NCBI GenBank assembly: GCA_040217155.1
Contig: JAVJNS010000014.1
Location: forward strand, 62,001 to 126,000
Direction: 5' to 3'
Origin: Pelagibius sp040217155
GTDB lineage: Bacteria > Pseudomonadota > Alphaproteobacteria > Kiloniellales > Kiloniellaceae
DNA: 64,000 nucleotides
Position numbers and translations under genes: made by a program. Positions 8,338 through 17,041 of the stretch are shown piece after piece. Below the pieces are notes generated by a model. It was given only the letters and a program-made list of their open reading frames with translations. It was not told the origin of the DNA and made no database searches. Position 1 is the first letter of the stretch. Every line of letters starts with the position of its first letter.

Positions 8338-11300
8338 ATGGATCTCATCGGGCTTGCGATCAGGCGACCGACAGCGGTCGCCGCAGCAGTTCTTATCGTC
8401 TTGGCGCTCGGCCTCGTCGCCATGCAAACGATCCCGATTCAATTGACGCCGGACGTGCGCCGACCGGTGCTGCAGGTCACAACCAGCTGGACTGGGACCT
8501 CGCCGCTTGAAGTCGAACGCGAGATCACCAACCGCCTGGAAGAGGAACTGGCCGGTATCGAGGGTATGGCCGAGATGTCGAGCGACTCGGATCTCGGCCG
8601 CAGCCGCATCACTCTGGAGTTTAATGTCGGTCAGAACATGGACCGAGCATTCATGCTGGTATCCAACCGGCTGGGCAATGTCTCCGACTTACCCGATGAG
8701 GCCGGCGAGCCTGCGATCCGCACTTCAGGGTCCGAGGACGTTCCGATTGCCCGTCTTGCCATGACGCGGCTGCCGGGCAACACCCGCGACATCGAGAGCT
8801 ACGGTGACTTGGTCGAGGATTTGGTCGCGGACCGCCTGCAGCGTGTGCCCGGTGTTTCCCAGGTGGACTATTCCGGCGGTAGTGCCCGCGAGTTGCAGGT
8901 TATCATCGCACCAGCCGTCCTGGCCGGCTATGGCCTGACGGTGCCGAAGGTGCTGCAGGCTCTCCGCGAAGCGAACATCTCTTTGACCGCCGGCGCGGTT
9001 GAGGAAGGCAAGCGCCGCTATATCGTGCGCACTGATTCCGAAACCGACACGGTTGAGAAGGTCAACTCCGTCGTGTTGCAGACATCATATGACGCGGCCG
9101 CTGGCCGCCTCGCCGATGTTGCAGTCGGCGACATCGCCGAGGTGCGCCTCGACTACTCGGAACCGACCAGCAACCGGCGTTTCAACGGTATCCCGATGAT
9201 CAGTCTGAACGTCATCCGGGAGAGCGGCGCTAATGTAATCGAGACCATGCGCGGACTGCGCGAGGCGATTGCGGAACTGAACAGTGGGCCACTGCGTTTC
9301 GAGCAGGTCGAGATCGTCATGTATTACGACGAGACCGTCTATATCAAATCGGCCATCAATCTGGTGCAGCAAAACATCTTCGTCGGTGGCGCGCTGGCAG
9401 CGCTGATCCTCATGCTCTTCCTGCGTTCCTGGCGTGCGACCTTGGTCGTGGTGGTGGCGATTCCGATATCTGTGATCGCGACCTTCGTGGCTATGGCGCT
9501 GGTGGGACGTTCCCTGAACGTAATCTCGCTGGCCGGTATCGCCTTTGCCGTCGGCATGGTGGTCGATGCGGCCATCGTGGTTTTAGAGAACGTTTTCCGA
9601 CTCCGTCAGCGTGGTGCACCCTCCGCAGCGGCGGCGCGCGAAGGCGCCAAGCAGGTCTGGGGCGCCATCCTCGCCTCGGCGCTCACCACGGTGGTTGTGT
9701 TTATTCCAATCCTGCTGCTGGAGTTGCCGGCGGGGCAGTTGTTCCGCGACATCGCCGTGGCCATTTCGGTGTCGGTGCTGCTGTCCTTGCTGGTCGCCAT
9801 CACCGTCATTCCGACGCTTTCGAACCGGTTGCTGGGCGGTCGCACCAGCGATTTCACCAACCGGTTTCATCTGCCGGTGATCGACAGCCTGGCCGGTCTT
9901 TTCGTTCGTGCGGTGCTGGCAACCATCCGCGCAGTCATCGCCAGCCGCATTGCGGCCTCCAGCCTGGTCATCGTGATCTGTGGCGGGGCGGCGCTGGCCA
10001 CCTATGTCTTCATGCCGAAGCTGGACTACCTGCCGGACGGCAATCGCAATTTCGTCTTCTCGCGGGTTCAGCCACCGCCGGGATACAACCTTGCCACGAC
10101 CTTTGAGTTGGCGGAGCGGATCGAGGCGGCGACCATGCCGCTTTGGGCCTCCCGCGCGACCGGCGAGCCTGAAGCAGGTGCGCCGCCACGGATCGAGAAT
10201 TTTTTCTTCGTCGCCCTGCGAAACATCATGTTTGTCGGTGCCAGCAGCACCGAGATCGATCGCGCAGGCGAACTGGTGCCAGTCCTGCGCAAGGCAGTGT
10301 CCGCGGACCCAGGGACCAGAGGTTTCGTCAGTCAGTCGTCAATCTTCGGCCACTCGATCGGCGGCTCTCGGGCCATCTATCTGAATGTCACCGGTCCTGA
10401 CATCGGCGACATCATTGAAGTCGCCAAGCGCGGCGACCAACTGGTCGAGAGCGCTTTTGCCGAGGCGGATGATGTTCAGGTCCGCATCGACCCCGGGCTG
10501 GAACTGGGCGCGCCGGAGATCCGCGTGACGCCGGATCTGCGCCGCCTCGCCAAGGCCGGCCTGACCGCGCGTGATCTGGCGATCTCCATCGATACCATGA
10601 ACGACGGCACGCGCGTCGCCGAGATCAATCTCGGCAGCCGTCGCATCGACGTTGCCCTGATGGGCCCTGATGGATTGGTGCGCAATACCCAGGGCATCAA
10701 TTCTTTACCCATTGTCACCGGTACTGGACTGGTACTGCCCGCTGACTCCCTGGCTCAGATCGAGCTGACAAGCGGGCCGACGGAAATTCTTCATGTCGAC
10801 CGGGAACGCGCCGTTACCATTATCATTACACCGCCAAAGTCGATGCCGTTGCAGGACGCTATCGAAGTTGTCCGTAGCGACGTCGTCACACCGCTGGAAG
10901 AAGATGCTTTGGCGCCGGGCATGAAGCTGCGCCTGAGCGGCGCCGCCGACGACCTCTCGGAGACATGGGGAGCCTTGCAGCTCAATTTGGTGGTGGCCCT
11001 GGTCATCGTCTATCTGGTGATCTCAGTACTCTATGAGAGCCTGATCTACCCCTTGATCATCATGCTCTCGGTGCCACTGGCGACAGCCGGCGGATTGCTC
11101 GGCCTTGCTCTACTCAATACCTATGTCGCCCAGCCACTCGATATGCTGACCATGCTCGGCTTCGTCATCCTCATCGGCATCGTCGTCAACAATGCGATTC
11201 TGTTGGTCGATCAGGCGCTGCAGAACAGTCGCGCCGGCATGGCCGCCACGGAGGCAATTCTGCAGGCGACGCGCAACCGTATCCGGCCTATTTTCATGTC

Positions 11301-11520
11301 GACCCTGACGTCGATCTTCGGCCTGCTGCCGCTGGCGATTTTTCCCGGCGCCGGTTCGGAACTTTATCGCGGATTGGGTTCGGTCGTGATCGGCGGCCTG
11401 AGCCTTTCCGCCCTGCTCACCCTGGCGATCATCCCGCCGCTGTTATCGCTGCTGCTGCCCAAAGCCGGGGCGGCGGGTAGCTGCGAGGAAGACCAAACCT
11501 ATCAATTGGCGGCGCAGTAG
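8338..11520 (+). CDS. RND-superfamily efflux transporter (AcrB/HAE-like)
   Basis: The protein has 1060 residues with the RND layout: TM1 at the N-terminus, two large periplasmic loops and two clusters of membrane segments. MDLIGLAIRRPTAV fits the usual N-terminus, so the ATG at 8338 is preferred over one at 8311. In TM4, GMVVDAAIVVLENV keeps Asp410 of the proton relay but has Ala411 where AcrB has a second Asp. No membrane-fusion or outer-membrane partner gene is adjacent, so it must use partners elsewhere or work alone. The substrate is unknown. Confidence 0.9.
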   Translation: MDLIGLAIRRPTAVAAAVLIVLALGLVAMQTIPIQLTPDVRRPVLQVTTSWTGTSPLEVEREITNRLEEELAGIEGMAEMSSDSDLGRSRITLEFNVGQNMDRAFMLVSNRLGNVSDLPDEAGEPAIRTSGSEDVPIARLAMTRLPGNTRDIESYGDLVEDLVADRLQRVPGVSQVDYSGGSARELQVIIAPAVLAGYGLTVPKVLQALREANISLTAGAVEEGKRRYIVRTDSETDTVEKVNSVVLQTSYDAAAGRLADVAVGDIAEVRLDYSEPTSNRRFNGIPMISLNVIRESGANVIETMRGLREAIAELNSGPLRFEQVEIVMYYDETVYIKSAINLVQQNIFVGGALAALILMLFLRSWRATLVVVVAIPISVIATFVAMALVGRSLNVISLAGIAFAVGMVVDAAIVVLENVFRLRQRGAPSAAAAREGAKQVWGAILASALTTVVVFIPILLLELPAGQLFRDIAVAISVSVLLSLLVAITVIPTLSNRLLGGRTSDFTNRFHLPVIDSLAGLFVRAVLATIRAVIASRIAASSLVIVICGGAALATYVFMPKLDYLPDGNRNFVFSRVQPPPGYNLATTFELAERIEAATMPLWASRATGEPEAGAPPRIENFFFVALRNIMFVGASSTEIDRAGELVPVLRKAVSADPGTRGFVSQSSIFGHSIGGSRAIYLNVTGPDIGDIIEVAKRGDQLVESAFAEADDVQVRIDPGLELGAPEIRVTPDLRRLAKAGLTARDLAISIDTMNDGTRVAEINLGSRRIDVALMGPDGLVRNTQGINSLPIVTGTGLVLPADSLAQIELTSGPTEILHVDRERAVTIIITPPKSMPLQDAIEVVRSDVVTPLEEDALAPGMKLRLSGAADDLSETWGALQLNLVVALVIVYLVISVLYESLIYPLIIMLSVPLATAGGLLGLALLNTYVAQPLDMLTMLGFVILIGIVVNNAILLVDQALQNSRAGMAATEAILQATRNRIRPIFMSTLTSIFGLLPLAIFPGAGSELYRGLGSVVIGGLSLSALLTLAIIPPLLSLLLPKAGAAGSCEEDQTYQLAAQ

Positions 11521-11553
11521 ACTCATCGCAGGACCGAAACAGCCTGGTCATGC

Positions 11554-12090
11554 TCAAGGCCGCCAAAGTGCGGGCTTGTTCAGTTCGTCGGAGCAGACGA
11601 CGGTACCGCGCAGTGTACCGAGGAGGCCAGCCTTCAACGCCCGAACCATCCAGGCGTCGGCGTGTTTTTGCGGCAGGCGATGGGGCGGATCCAGGCCCAG
11701 CCGGCCGGCCGGCTCGAAGCCGTAGCGGCCATAATAGCTTGGCTGCCCAAGAACAAAGACCAGATCAACGTCCTGTGCGGCAAGCAGTTGCAATCCTGAC
11801 TTGATCAACCCCCCGCCGAAGCTCTTTCCTTGAGCTTCGGGAATGACCGCGAGGGGCGCCAGTATGATGACACTGCAACTGCTGTCCGGTTCAGTCAGCC
11901 GGGCCTTGGAGAAAAGGATATGACCGACCGGCCGAGCTTCGTCGCTGGCCAGAATCGAGACGGTCGGCTGGGCCGAGGGATCGGCCAGGATGGTTCGTAC
12001 CAGTTCAGCTTCTTTATCATTGCTGAAGGCTTGGCTGTGAATGTTCAGTATGTCCGGCAGATCGGCGGCTGTGGCTTCGCGTATCAGCAC
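11554..12090 (-). CDS. GNAT-family N-acetyltransferase (YhbS-like)
   Basis: This 178-residue protein starts at GTG 12090 (LIREATAADLPDILNIH), the usual GNAT opening. IILAPLAVIPEAQGKSFGGGLI is the acetyl-CoA-binding region and FVLGQPSYYGRYGFEPA is the hallmark of YhbS-like members. It begins 14 bp after the LacI-type regulator on the same strand, so they probably form one transcript. The substrate is unknown. A longer open frame upstream lies inside lacI and is not used. Confidence 0.85.
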   Translation of the reverse strand: MLIREATAADLPDILNIHSQAFSNDKEAELVRTILADPSAQPTVSILASDEARPVGHILFSKARLTEPDSSCSVIILAPLAVIPEAQGKSFGGGLIKSGLQLLAAQDVDLVFVLGQPSYYGRYGFEPAGRLGLDPPHRLPQKHADAWMVRALKAGLLGTLRGTVVCSDELNKPALWRP

Positions 12091-12104
12091 GATAGAGCCT
12101 CGTT

Positions 12105-13160
12105 CTAACGCCGTCCGCAGGGGCGCGCCGTGCTCTGGCGCACCACCAGCTTGGCTTCGAGGGCGACATGGTCGCGCGCCGCCCGCCCCTCGATTCGCGC
12201 CACCAGATAGTCGCCGGCCAGGGTGCAGATCTCTTCCACGGGCACATGAATGGTGGTCAGCGCCGGGGAAATATTCGCTGAAAGTTCGATGTCGTCGAAG
12301 CCCGCTACCGAGATATCCCCGGGCACCTGAAGGCCACTCTGCTGGGCTTCCAAGAGAATGCCGATGGCCAGCAGATCGTTGCCGCCGATGACCGCGGTCG
12401 GAGGCGGGCCCGGCATCGACAACAGGGCGCGCAGGCCGTCGCGTCCGTCGCTGACGGAATAGGGCCGCTCGATGACACGCTGCGCCGGCAAGTCCAGCCC
12501 GCGTGCCGCCAGGGCCGCTTTCACTCCCTTGATGCGGTTGCGGGCACGGTCGTTGCCGCTGGTGATGCCGCCAACCATGGCGACGTCCCTGTGGCCGAGA
12601 TCGAGCAGATAGTTGGCAAGGTTGCGCGCGGCAGCCTCGTTGTTGAACCCGCAGCAAGGATGCGCCGCCGCGGCGTCGTAGACCCAGGTGTTGATGTAGG
12701 CAATGCCCTTGCGCTGCAGCAGCGCATAGATCTCCGGCAAGTGACTGTCACCTTGCAGCATGATGGCGTCGATACCGCGCTCGACCATGGTGCGGACCTG
12801 CTTCAACTCGCGCGCCGGTTCGTAGTTCGATGAGGCCACCAGCAGGCCGTAGCCGGATTGCTCCAAGCGGCTTTCGAGGGCCTGGATGCCTTTGGCGAAG
12901 ATCGGATTGTCGAGCGCGGCAGTGACCGCGCCGACGGTTCGCGAACGGCGCGAGGCCAGGGCTCGAGCGGCGGCGTGCGGCACATAGCCGAGGGCGGCCA
13001 CGGCCTCGGTGACCCGGGCCTCGGTCTCCCGGTTCACCTTGCCTTGGCTGTTCAATACCCGGCTCACCGTGGCCGTTGAGACCCCGGCCTGCACCGCCAC
13101 GTCTTTCAAGGTTGCGGCCGGTTGGTCGTTGCGGCGGCGTCTTTGTAAGCGCTTGCTCAA
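12105..13160 (-). CDS. LacI-family transcriptional regulator
   Basis: The protein has 351 residues. An N-terminal helix-turn-helix (ATLKDVAVQAGVSTATVSRV, about 16-35) and hinge (ALGYVPHAAARALAS) are followed by a periplasmic-binding-protein-like sensor domain (IGGNDLLAIG, VAGFDDIELS). It is divergent from the TRAP/dehydrogenase operon. Three LacI-type palindromes (13319, 16932, 16997) lie in that operon's two promoter regions, which makes it the obvious local repressor. The effector is probably the transported substrate or an early intermediate; that is inference. Confidence 0.93.
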   Translation of the reverse strand: MSKRLQRRRRNDQPAATLKDVAVQAGVSTATVSRVLNSQGKVNRETEARVTEAVAALGYVPHAAARALASRRSRTVGAVTAALDNPIFAKGIQALESRLEQSGYGLLVASSNYEPARELKQVRTMVERGIDAIMLQGDSHLPEIYALLQRKGIAYINTWVYDAAAAHPCCGFNNEAAARNLANYLLDLGHRDVAMVGGITSGNDRARNRIKGVKAALAARGLDLPAQRVIERPYSVSDGRDGLRALLSMPGPPPTAVIGGNDLLAIGILLEAQQSGLQVPGDISVAGFDDIELSANISPALTTIHVPVEEICTLAGDYLVARIEGRAARDHVALEAKLVVRQSTARPCGRR

Positions 13161-13277
13161 TTGGGATTCCCGTGCGGGGCTGTCAGCGCCTGGGCTGAAG
13201 CCTGCGATGACATCTATTTTTTCGCAACGCTAGAGCGCGGTCAACCGGCCAAATTGGTTTGATTGGACGATTCTCGG

Positions 13278-13332
13278 TTGACAAGACCGGCCTGCACTTC
13301 GCTACACTGGGTCAACAATGTAAACGCTTACT
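13278..13332 (+). promoter_or_regulatory. Promoter with LacI-type operator, upstream of the TRAP/DHPS operon
   Basis: TTGACA (13278-13283) is followed by TACACT (13303-13308, spacing 19) or an overlapping hexamer at 17 bp. The imperfect palindrome TGTAAACGCTTACT (13319-13332) with a central CG lies at the expected transcription start, where LacI-family binding would repress. The same sequence type occurs twice more upstream of the HisD-like gene. Confidence 0.6.
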
Positions 13333-13381
13333 TTTTGCGGCGAAGGCTGGATAACCGGAGTCGCACGGGCAAGGGCGTTGA

Positions 13382-13717
13382 ATGAGCGACGTGCCTGGCT
13401 GGCTTATGCGAAGCTGCCGGCAGGACGCGCCGCCGGGATGGGACAAGCCGGTGAGACCTCCAGGCAAACCTGTAATCGACGAAGCGAGCGCGCGGCGATC
13501 GAAGCTGCTGCTGCGGATCTGCTTCATCTTCTTCGGGCTGTTCGGCCTTAACGTGCTGCTCGGCAAGGCGCAAATCGTCTTCGGCTTCGATCTCGGCGTC
13601 CTGCTGCCGGATGTCGCGGAATTCCTGCTGCTGCTGGTCTCGGCCCTGTTCTTCACCTTGGCCGCGTTGGCCCGGGAGAAGGCAGTTGATTCGCGGGGTG
13701 AGGGGTCCGGCGCCTAG
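13382..13717 (+). CDS. Small membrane protein of unknown function at the head of the TRAP operon
   Basis: A 111-residue frame opens with ATG about 50 bp after the operator. The first 40 residues are polar. Two hydrophobic segments follow (about 43-60, RICFIFFGLFGLNVLLG, and 75-95, FLLLLVSALFFTLAALA) separated by a short loop. It sits 74 bp before dctP on the same strand and under the same promoter, so it is probably co-expressed with the transporter. I do not recognise the family. It could be an accessory subunit or a small unrelated membrane protein. Confidence 0.6.
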   Translation: MSDVPGWLMRSCRQDAPPGWDKPVRPPGKPVIDEASARRSKLLLRICFIFFGLFGLNVLLGKAQIVFGFDLGVLLPDVAEFLLLLVSALFFTLAALAREKAVDSRGEGSGA

Positions 13718-13791
13718 GCCGCGATTCAAGCGGCCTCCAACAAAACCGGCCCGCTTACAACAACAGACAATAATCAAAGGGAGGACATAAG

Positions 13792-14946
13792 ATGCGTGAA
13801 AAGACCGACCTGAAGGGGATCACCCTGCCGGAGCGACGGGAATTTTTCCGCGCGGCGGCACGTTACGGTGCCACTACGGCGCTGGTCGCCCTTGGCACCA
13901 ACAGTCTGATGAGCGAAGCCGCCTTGGCGCAGACTGCCGAGGAGGAAAAGGAACGCCAGGACGCGGCGAAGGAGACCATGACCCTCGCCACCGAATACCG
14001 CATCGGCACCACCCGTTCCTATCCGATGATGCAGTTGAACTTCAAGGAGAACATCCAGAACGCCACCATTGGCCAGGTCTACGTGAAGCTGGCGTCGGGC
14101 GGCCAGTTGGGGGTCGGCACGAAGCTGGCGGAGAAGGTGCAGGCCGGCACCGTTCAGGCGGCGCAGTTCTCGCTATCCAACTTCGCGCCCTTCGCGCCGG
14201 CGGTTGACCTTATCAACATTCCCTATTGGGTCGGCCCCAATCAGAAGTTCGTCAACCTGGTGACTTCCGATGCCTGGAAGTCAGAGGTCAACAGCCGGGT
14301 CGAGGCCAAGGGCTTCACGCCGATGTTCTATTTCTGCATCGATCCGCGCACCACGGCGATCCGCCGGGGTGTCGACGGGCCGATCAAGACGCCAGAAGAC
14401 CTCCAGGGCCTCAAGTTCCGCGTGCCCGGTTCCAAAATTCTACAACAGTACTATCGCCTGATCGGCGCCAATCCGACGCCGGTGGCCTGGGGTGAGACAC
14501 CCGCGGCGATCAAGCAGGGTGTGGCCGACGCTCTCGATCCCGCGCTTGGGGCACTCTATGCTTTCGGCTTCAAGGACATCTTATCCTGGGTCACCTTCAA
14601 CGCGCCGGTCCCCGACAGCCAGGTCTACGCTTGCAACGGCGAATGGCTGAAGGGCTTGACGGGAGAGATTCGCGACGGCATCGCTTTCGCTAGTGAGATT
14701 ACCTTCCAGCAGAACCTGGCTCAGGTCCCCGCCTCACGCGCCTTCGCCATGGCGGAGATGGCCAAAGCCGGTGTGCAGTACTACGTGCCGACAGCCGACG
14801 AGATTGCCGCCTGGGCCAAGGCCGGTGGCCATCAGCGACCGGAATGGGACGATTGGAAGAAGGAACTCGGTGGTTCCATTGAGACTTTCAACAAGCTGCT
14901 CGAGGCCGCCAACACCGAGGGCACGTACCGCGTGCATGACGTCTAG
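13792..14946 (+). CDS. TRAP transporter substrate-binding protein DctP (probable DHPS type, HpsK-like)
   Basis: The protein has 384 residues, preceded by a good GGGAGG ribosome site. The N-terminus carries RREFFRAAARYGATTALVAL, a Tat-like export signal, then a DctP domain with AGTVQAAQFS and the conserved GLKFRVPGSKILQQYY. It binds an organic acid in the periplasm and passes it to DctQM. Its position in front of HpsN/O/P-like dehydrogenases suggests 2,3-dihydroxypropane-1-sulfonate as ligand; this is inferred from gene context. The next gene is 111 bp away, and the gap contains a strong hairpin. Confidence 0.9.
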   Translation: MREKTDLKGITLPERREFFRAAARYGATTALVALGTNSLMSEAALAQTAEEEKERQDAAKETMTLATEYRIGTTRSYPMMQLNFKENIQNATIGQVYVKLASGGQLGVGTKLAEKVQAGTVQAAQFSLSNFAPFAPAVDLINIPYWVGPNQKFVNLVTSDAWKSEVNSRVEAKGFTPMFYFCIDPRTTAIRRGVDGPIKTPEDLQGLKFRVPGSKILQQYYRLIGANPTPVAWGETPAAIKQGVADALDPALGALYAFGFKDILSWVTFNAPVPDSQVYACNGEWLKGLTGEIRDGIAFASEITFQQNLAQVPASRAFAMAEMAKAGVQYYVPTADEIAAWAKAGGHQRPEWDDWKKELGGSIETFNKLLEAANTEGTYRVHDV

Positions 14947-14978
14947 GATCGGCGATAGCCGGCAATTATCTGCGGTAG

Positions 14979-15004
14979 AGGGGGCGGTGCTCACACCGCC
15001 CCCT
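14979..15004 (+). promoter_or_regulatory. mRNA hairpin between dctP and dctQ
   Basis: AGGGGGCGGTG (14979-14989) pairs perfectly over 11 bp with CACCGCCCCCT (14994-15004) around a CTCA loop. No T-tract follows, so it is more likely an RNA-stabilising or partial-termination element that keeps the binding protein more abundant than the membrane subunits. Confidence 0.7.
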
Positions 15005-15057
15005 GCCGTCTTGCCGCAGCCTGGGCAGACGTTTCCGGCGCGCCACGAGGAAGCAGC

Positions 15058-15573
15058 ATGGGTAATGCCTTGAAGTGGCTGGACGAGAACGCGGAGCGCT
15101 GGATGCTCCTGTTTCTCTATAGCTTTATCGTTCTGGTTATCGCCATTGAAGTGATCCGGCGTTTCGGGCTGATGTATTCCTCGGTGTGGGGCGAGGAAAC
15201 GGCGCGCTACGCCTTCATCTATCTGGTGTGGATCGGCGCCGCCGTGGCGGTGCGCGACCGGGCGCACATCCGCATCGACGTCATCACCCACCTGCTGCCG
15301 CCGCGCGGCGCCGCGCTGATTCTTTTGTTCGGCGACACGCTAACGGCGGTGCTGGCCTGTCTGGCGATCTATTGGTCGCTCGACCCGGTGCTGGTGTCGT
15401 GGAAGTACGGCAACGTGACCGATGGGCTGCGCATTGTAAGAGTGTGGTTCCTTCTCGCCGTGCCCTTCGGATTTTCCATCATGCTTTTGCGCCTGGCACA
15501 GTCCATCTGGCGCGATATCGGCGATTTGCGCGAAGGTCGGGCGCATTTCACCGGCCGCAAACTGTTCGACTAG
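15058..15573 (+). CDS. TRAP transporter small permease subunit DctQ
   Basis: The protein has 171 residues with four predicted membrane segments (about 17-37, 55-70, 90-112 and 130-150). The family features WGEETARYAFIYLVWIGAAVAVRD and HIRIDVI are typical of DctQ. It forms the membrane complex with DctM and the DctP protein encoded upstream. DctM follows 15 bp later. Confidence 0.93.
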   Translation: MGNALKWLDENAERWMLLFLYSFIVLVIAIEVIRRFGLMYSSVWGEETARYAFIYLVWIGAAVAVRDRAHIRIDVITHLLPPRGAALILLFGDTLTAVLACLAIYWSLDPVLVSWKYGNVTDGLRIVRVWFLLAVPFGFSIMLLRLAQSIWRDIGDLREGRAHFTGRKLFD

Positions 15574-15588
15574 GCGAGACAGAGAAAG

Positions 15589-16902
15589 ATGTACCAACTC
15601 TACGGAATCCCCGAGGCCTCGACCGAACTGGGTTGGTCGGTAGGTCTGCCTCTGCTTGCCATCGTTCTGCTGCTGTGTCTTGCCGTGCCGGTCTGGGTGG
15701 CGCTTGGTTTTGGGGCCATAGGCTTGCTCGTGATGACAGACGTGCTGCCGTTGACTCTCTTTGGCGAAGCGCTGTTTTCCGGAATCGACACCTTCGCCCT
15801 GATTGCCATCCCGCTGTTCATCCTGACCGGTGACGTGCTGGTGCGTTCCGGTCTCTCCGACAAGCTGCTCGACGTCGCCGAAGCGACCATGGGCAGCCTG
15901 AAGAGCGGCTTCGGCACCTCGACCATTCTCGGCTGCGGCTTTTTTGCCTGCATCTCCGGCTCCGACGCCGCCGGCGCGGCGGCGGTCGGGCGCATCACTT
16001 ATTCCCGCCTGGTGCAGGCCGGTTACCCCCGGCCCTATGCCTGCGCCCTGGTCGCTTCCGGCGCCTGCACCGGGATCCTCATTCCCCCTTCCATCGCCTA
16101 CATCATCATAGGGCTTATTCTCGGGATCTCAGCTTCCACCCTGTTTCTGGCCGCGGCCGTGCCCGGCATCATGATCATGGTCTCGATCATGCTCACCAAC
16201 ATCGTCATCAACCGGCGCCACAGGTATGAGGCATCGGATATCGCTTTCTCCTTAAAACGCTGGCTGCGCGCGGTGTGGGTCGGCAAGTATGCGCTGATGA
16301 TCCCCGTCATTATCCTCGGTGGGATCTATTCCGGCGTCTTCACGCCGACCGAGGCGGCCGCGGTCGCGGTGGTCACCACCATTGTCATCGGCCTGCTGCA
16401 AGGCACATTGACGCTCGACGACTTCCCGAAGATGCTGCTGAGTTCGGCCAAAGTGAACGGCGTCATCGTGCCGATCATCGCCTTCGCCTTGCCGCTGGCC
16501 CAGGCGCTGGCGGCGCTGGAGGTGCCGCAGACCTTCGTGCAAGCGATCACCGGCTTCACCGACGACCCGACGATGATCGTGCTGCTGATGCTCGGCATTT
16601 TCATTCTCGCCGGCTGCGTCATGGAGACGACGCCGAATATCGTCATTCTGGCCCCAATCATGTTGCCGCTGGCCGAGAGCATCGGCATGGATGAGATTCA
16701 CTTTAGTATTTTTATGGTGACGGCGCTGGGCGTCGGTTTCGTCACGCCGCCCTTGGGTCTGAATCTCTTTGTCCTGGCGGGCCTGACAGGCCAGCCGGTA
16801 ATGGGCATCGCCCGGCGGGCGATACCCTATGTGCTCGCTATGCTCGCCGTGGTGCTGCTGCTCGCCTTCGTGCCGGCGCTTTCCCTTTGGGCGATCTATT
16901 GA
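15589..16902 (+). CDS. TRAP transporter large permease subunit DctM
   Basis: The protein has 437 residues and is almost entirely hydrophobic, with about 12 membrane segments. Signatures include IPLFILTGDVLVRSG, GASG-like CISGSDAAGAAAVG, the SGACTGILIPPSIAYIIIG loop and FVTPPLGLNLFV near the end. DctM carries the substrate across the membrane with sodium coupling. The gene ends 139 bp before the HisD-like dehydrogenase; that gap contains two LacI-type palindromes, so downstream genes may have an additional promoter. Confidence 0.95.
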   Translation: MYQLYGIPEASTELGWSVGLPLLAIVLLLCLAVPVWVALGFGAIGLLVMTDVLPLTLFGEALFSGIDTFALIAIPLFILTGDVLVRSGLSDKLLDVAEATMGSLKSGFGTSTILGCGFFACISGSDAAGAAAVGRITYSRLVQAGYPRPYACALVASGACTGILIPPSIAYIIIGLILGISASTLFLAAAVPGIMIMVSIMLTNIVINRRHRYEASDIAFSLKRWLRAVWVGKYALMIPVIILGGIYSGVFTPTEAAAVAVVTTIVIGLLQGTLTLDDFPKMLLSSAKVNGVIVPIIAFALPLAQALAALEVPQTFVQAITGFTDDPTMIVLLMLGIFILAGCVMETTPNIVILAPIMLPLAESIGMDEIHFSIFMVTALGVGFVTPPLGLNLFVLAGLTGQPVMGIARRAIPYVLAMLAVVLLLAFVPALSLWAIY

Positions 16903-16931
16903 GTGCCGGGGAAGGTGACATTGGATGATTT

Positions 16932-16945
16932 AGCAAACGTTTACC
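16932..16945 (+). promoter_or_regulatory. LacI-type operator-like palindrome (first of two) upstream of the HisD-like gene
   Basis: AGCAAACGTTTACC contains the perfect core AAACGTTT centred on CG, as in LacI-family operators. It is 30 bp downstream of the dctM stop in a short AT-rich gap unlike the surrounding GC-rich DNA. Confidence 0.55.
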
Positions 16946-16996
16946 TAAGTAGAATCAATAGAGATCCTTGTCAAATCGTGGAATTTGGCGCAGTTT

Positions 16997-17012
16997 ATGT
17001 AAACGATTACAT
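16997..17012 (+). promoter_or_regulatory. LacI-type operator-like palindrome (second) upstream of the HisD-like gene
   Basis: ATGTAAACGATTACAT is a 16-bp palindrome with a single mismatch around a central CG. It lies 30 bp before the HisD-like start codon and 65 bp from the first palindrome. The pair suggests a second, LacI-regulated promoter for the dehydrogenase genes. Confidence 0.65.
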
Positions 17013-17041
17013 GTATAGATCGATTCAATGGGGCCTCCGAC

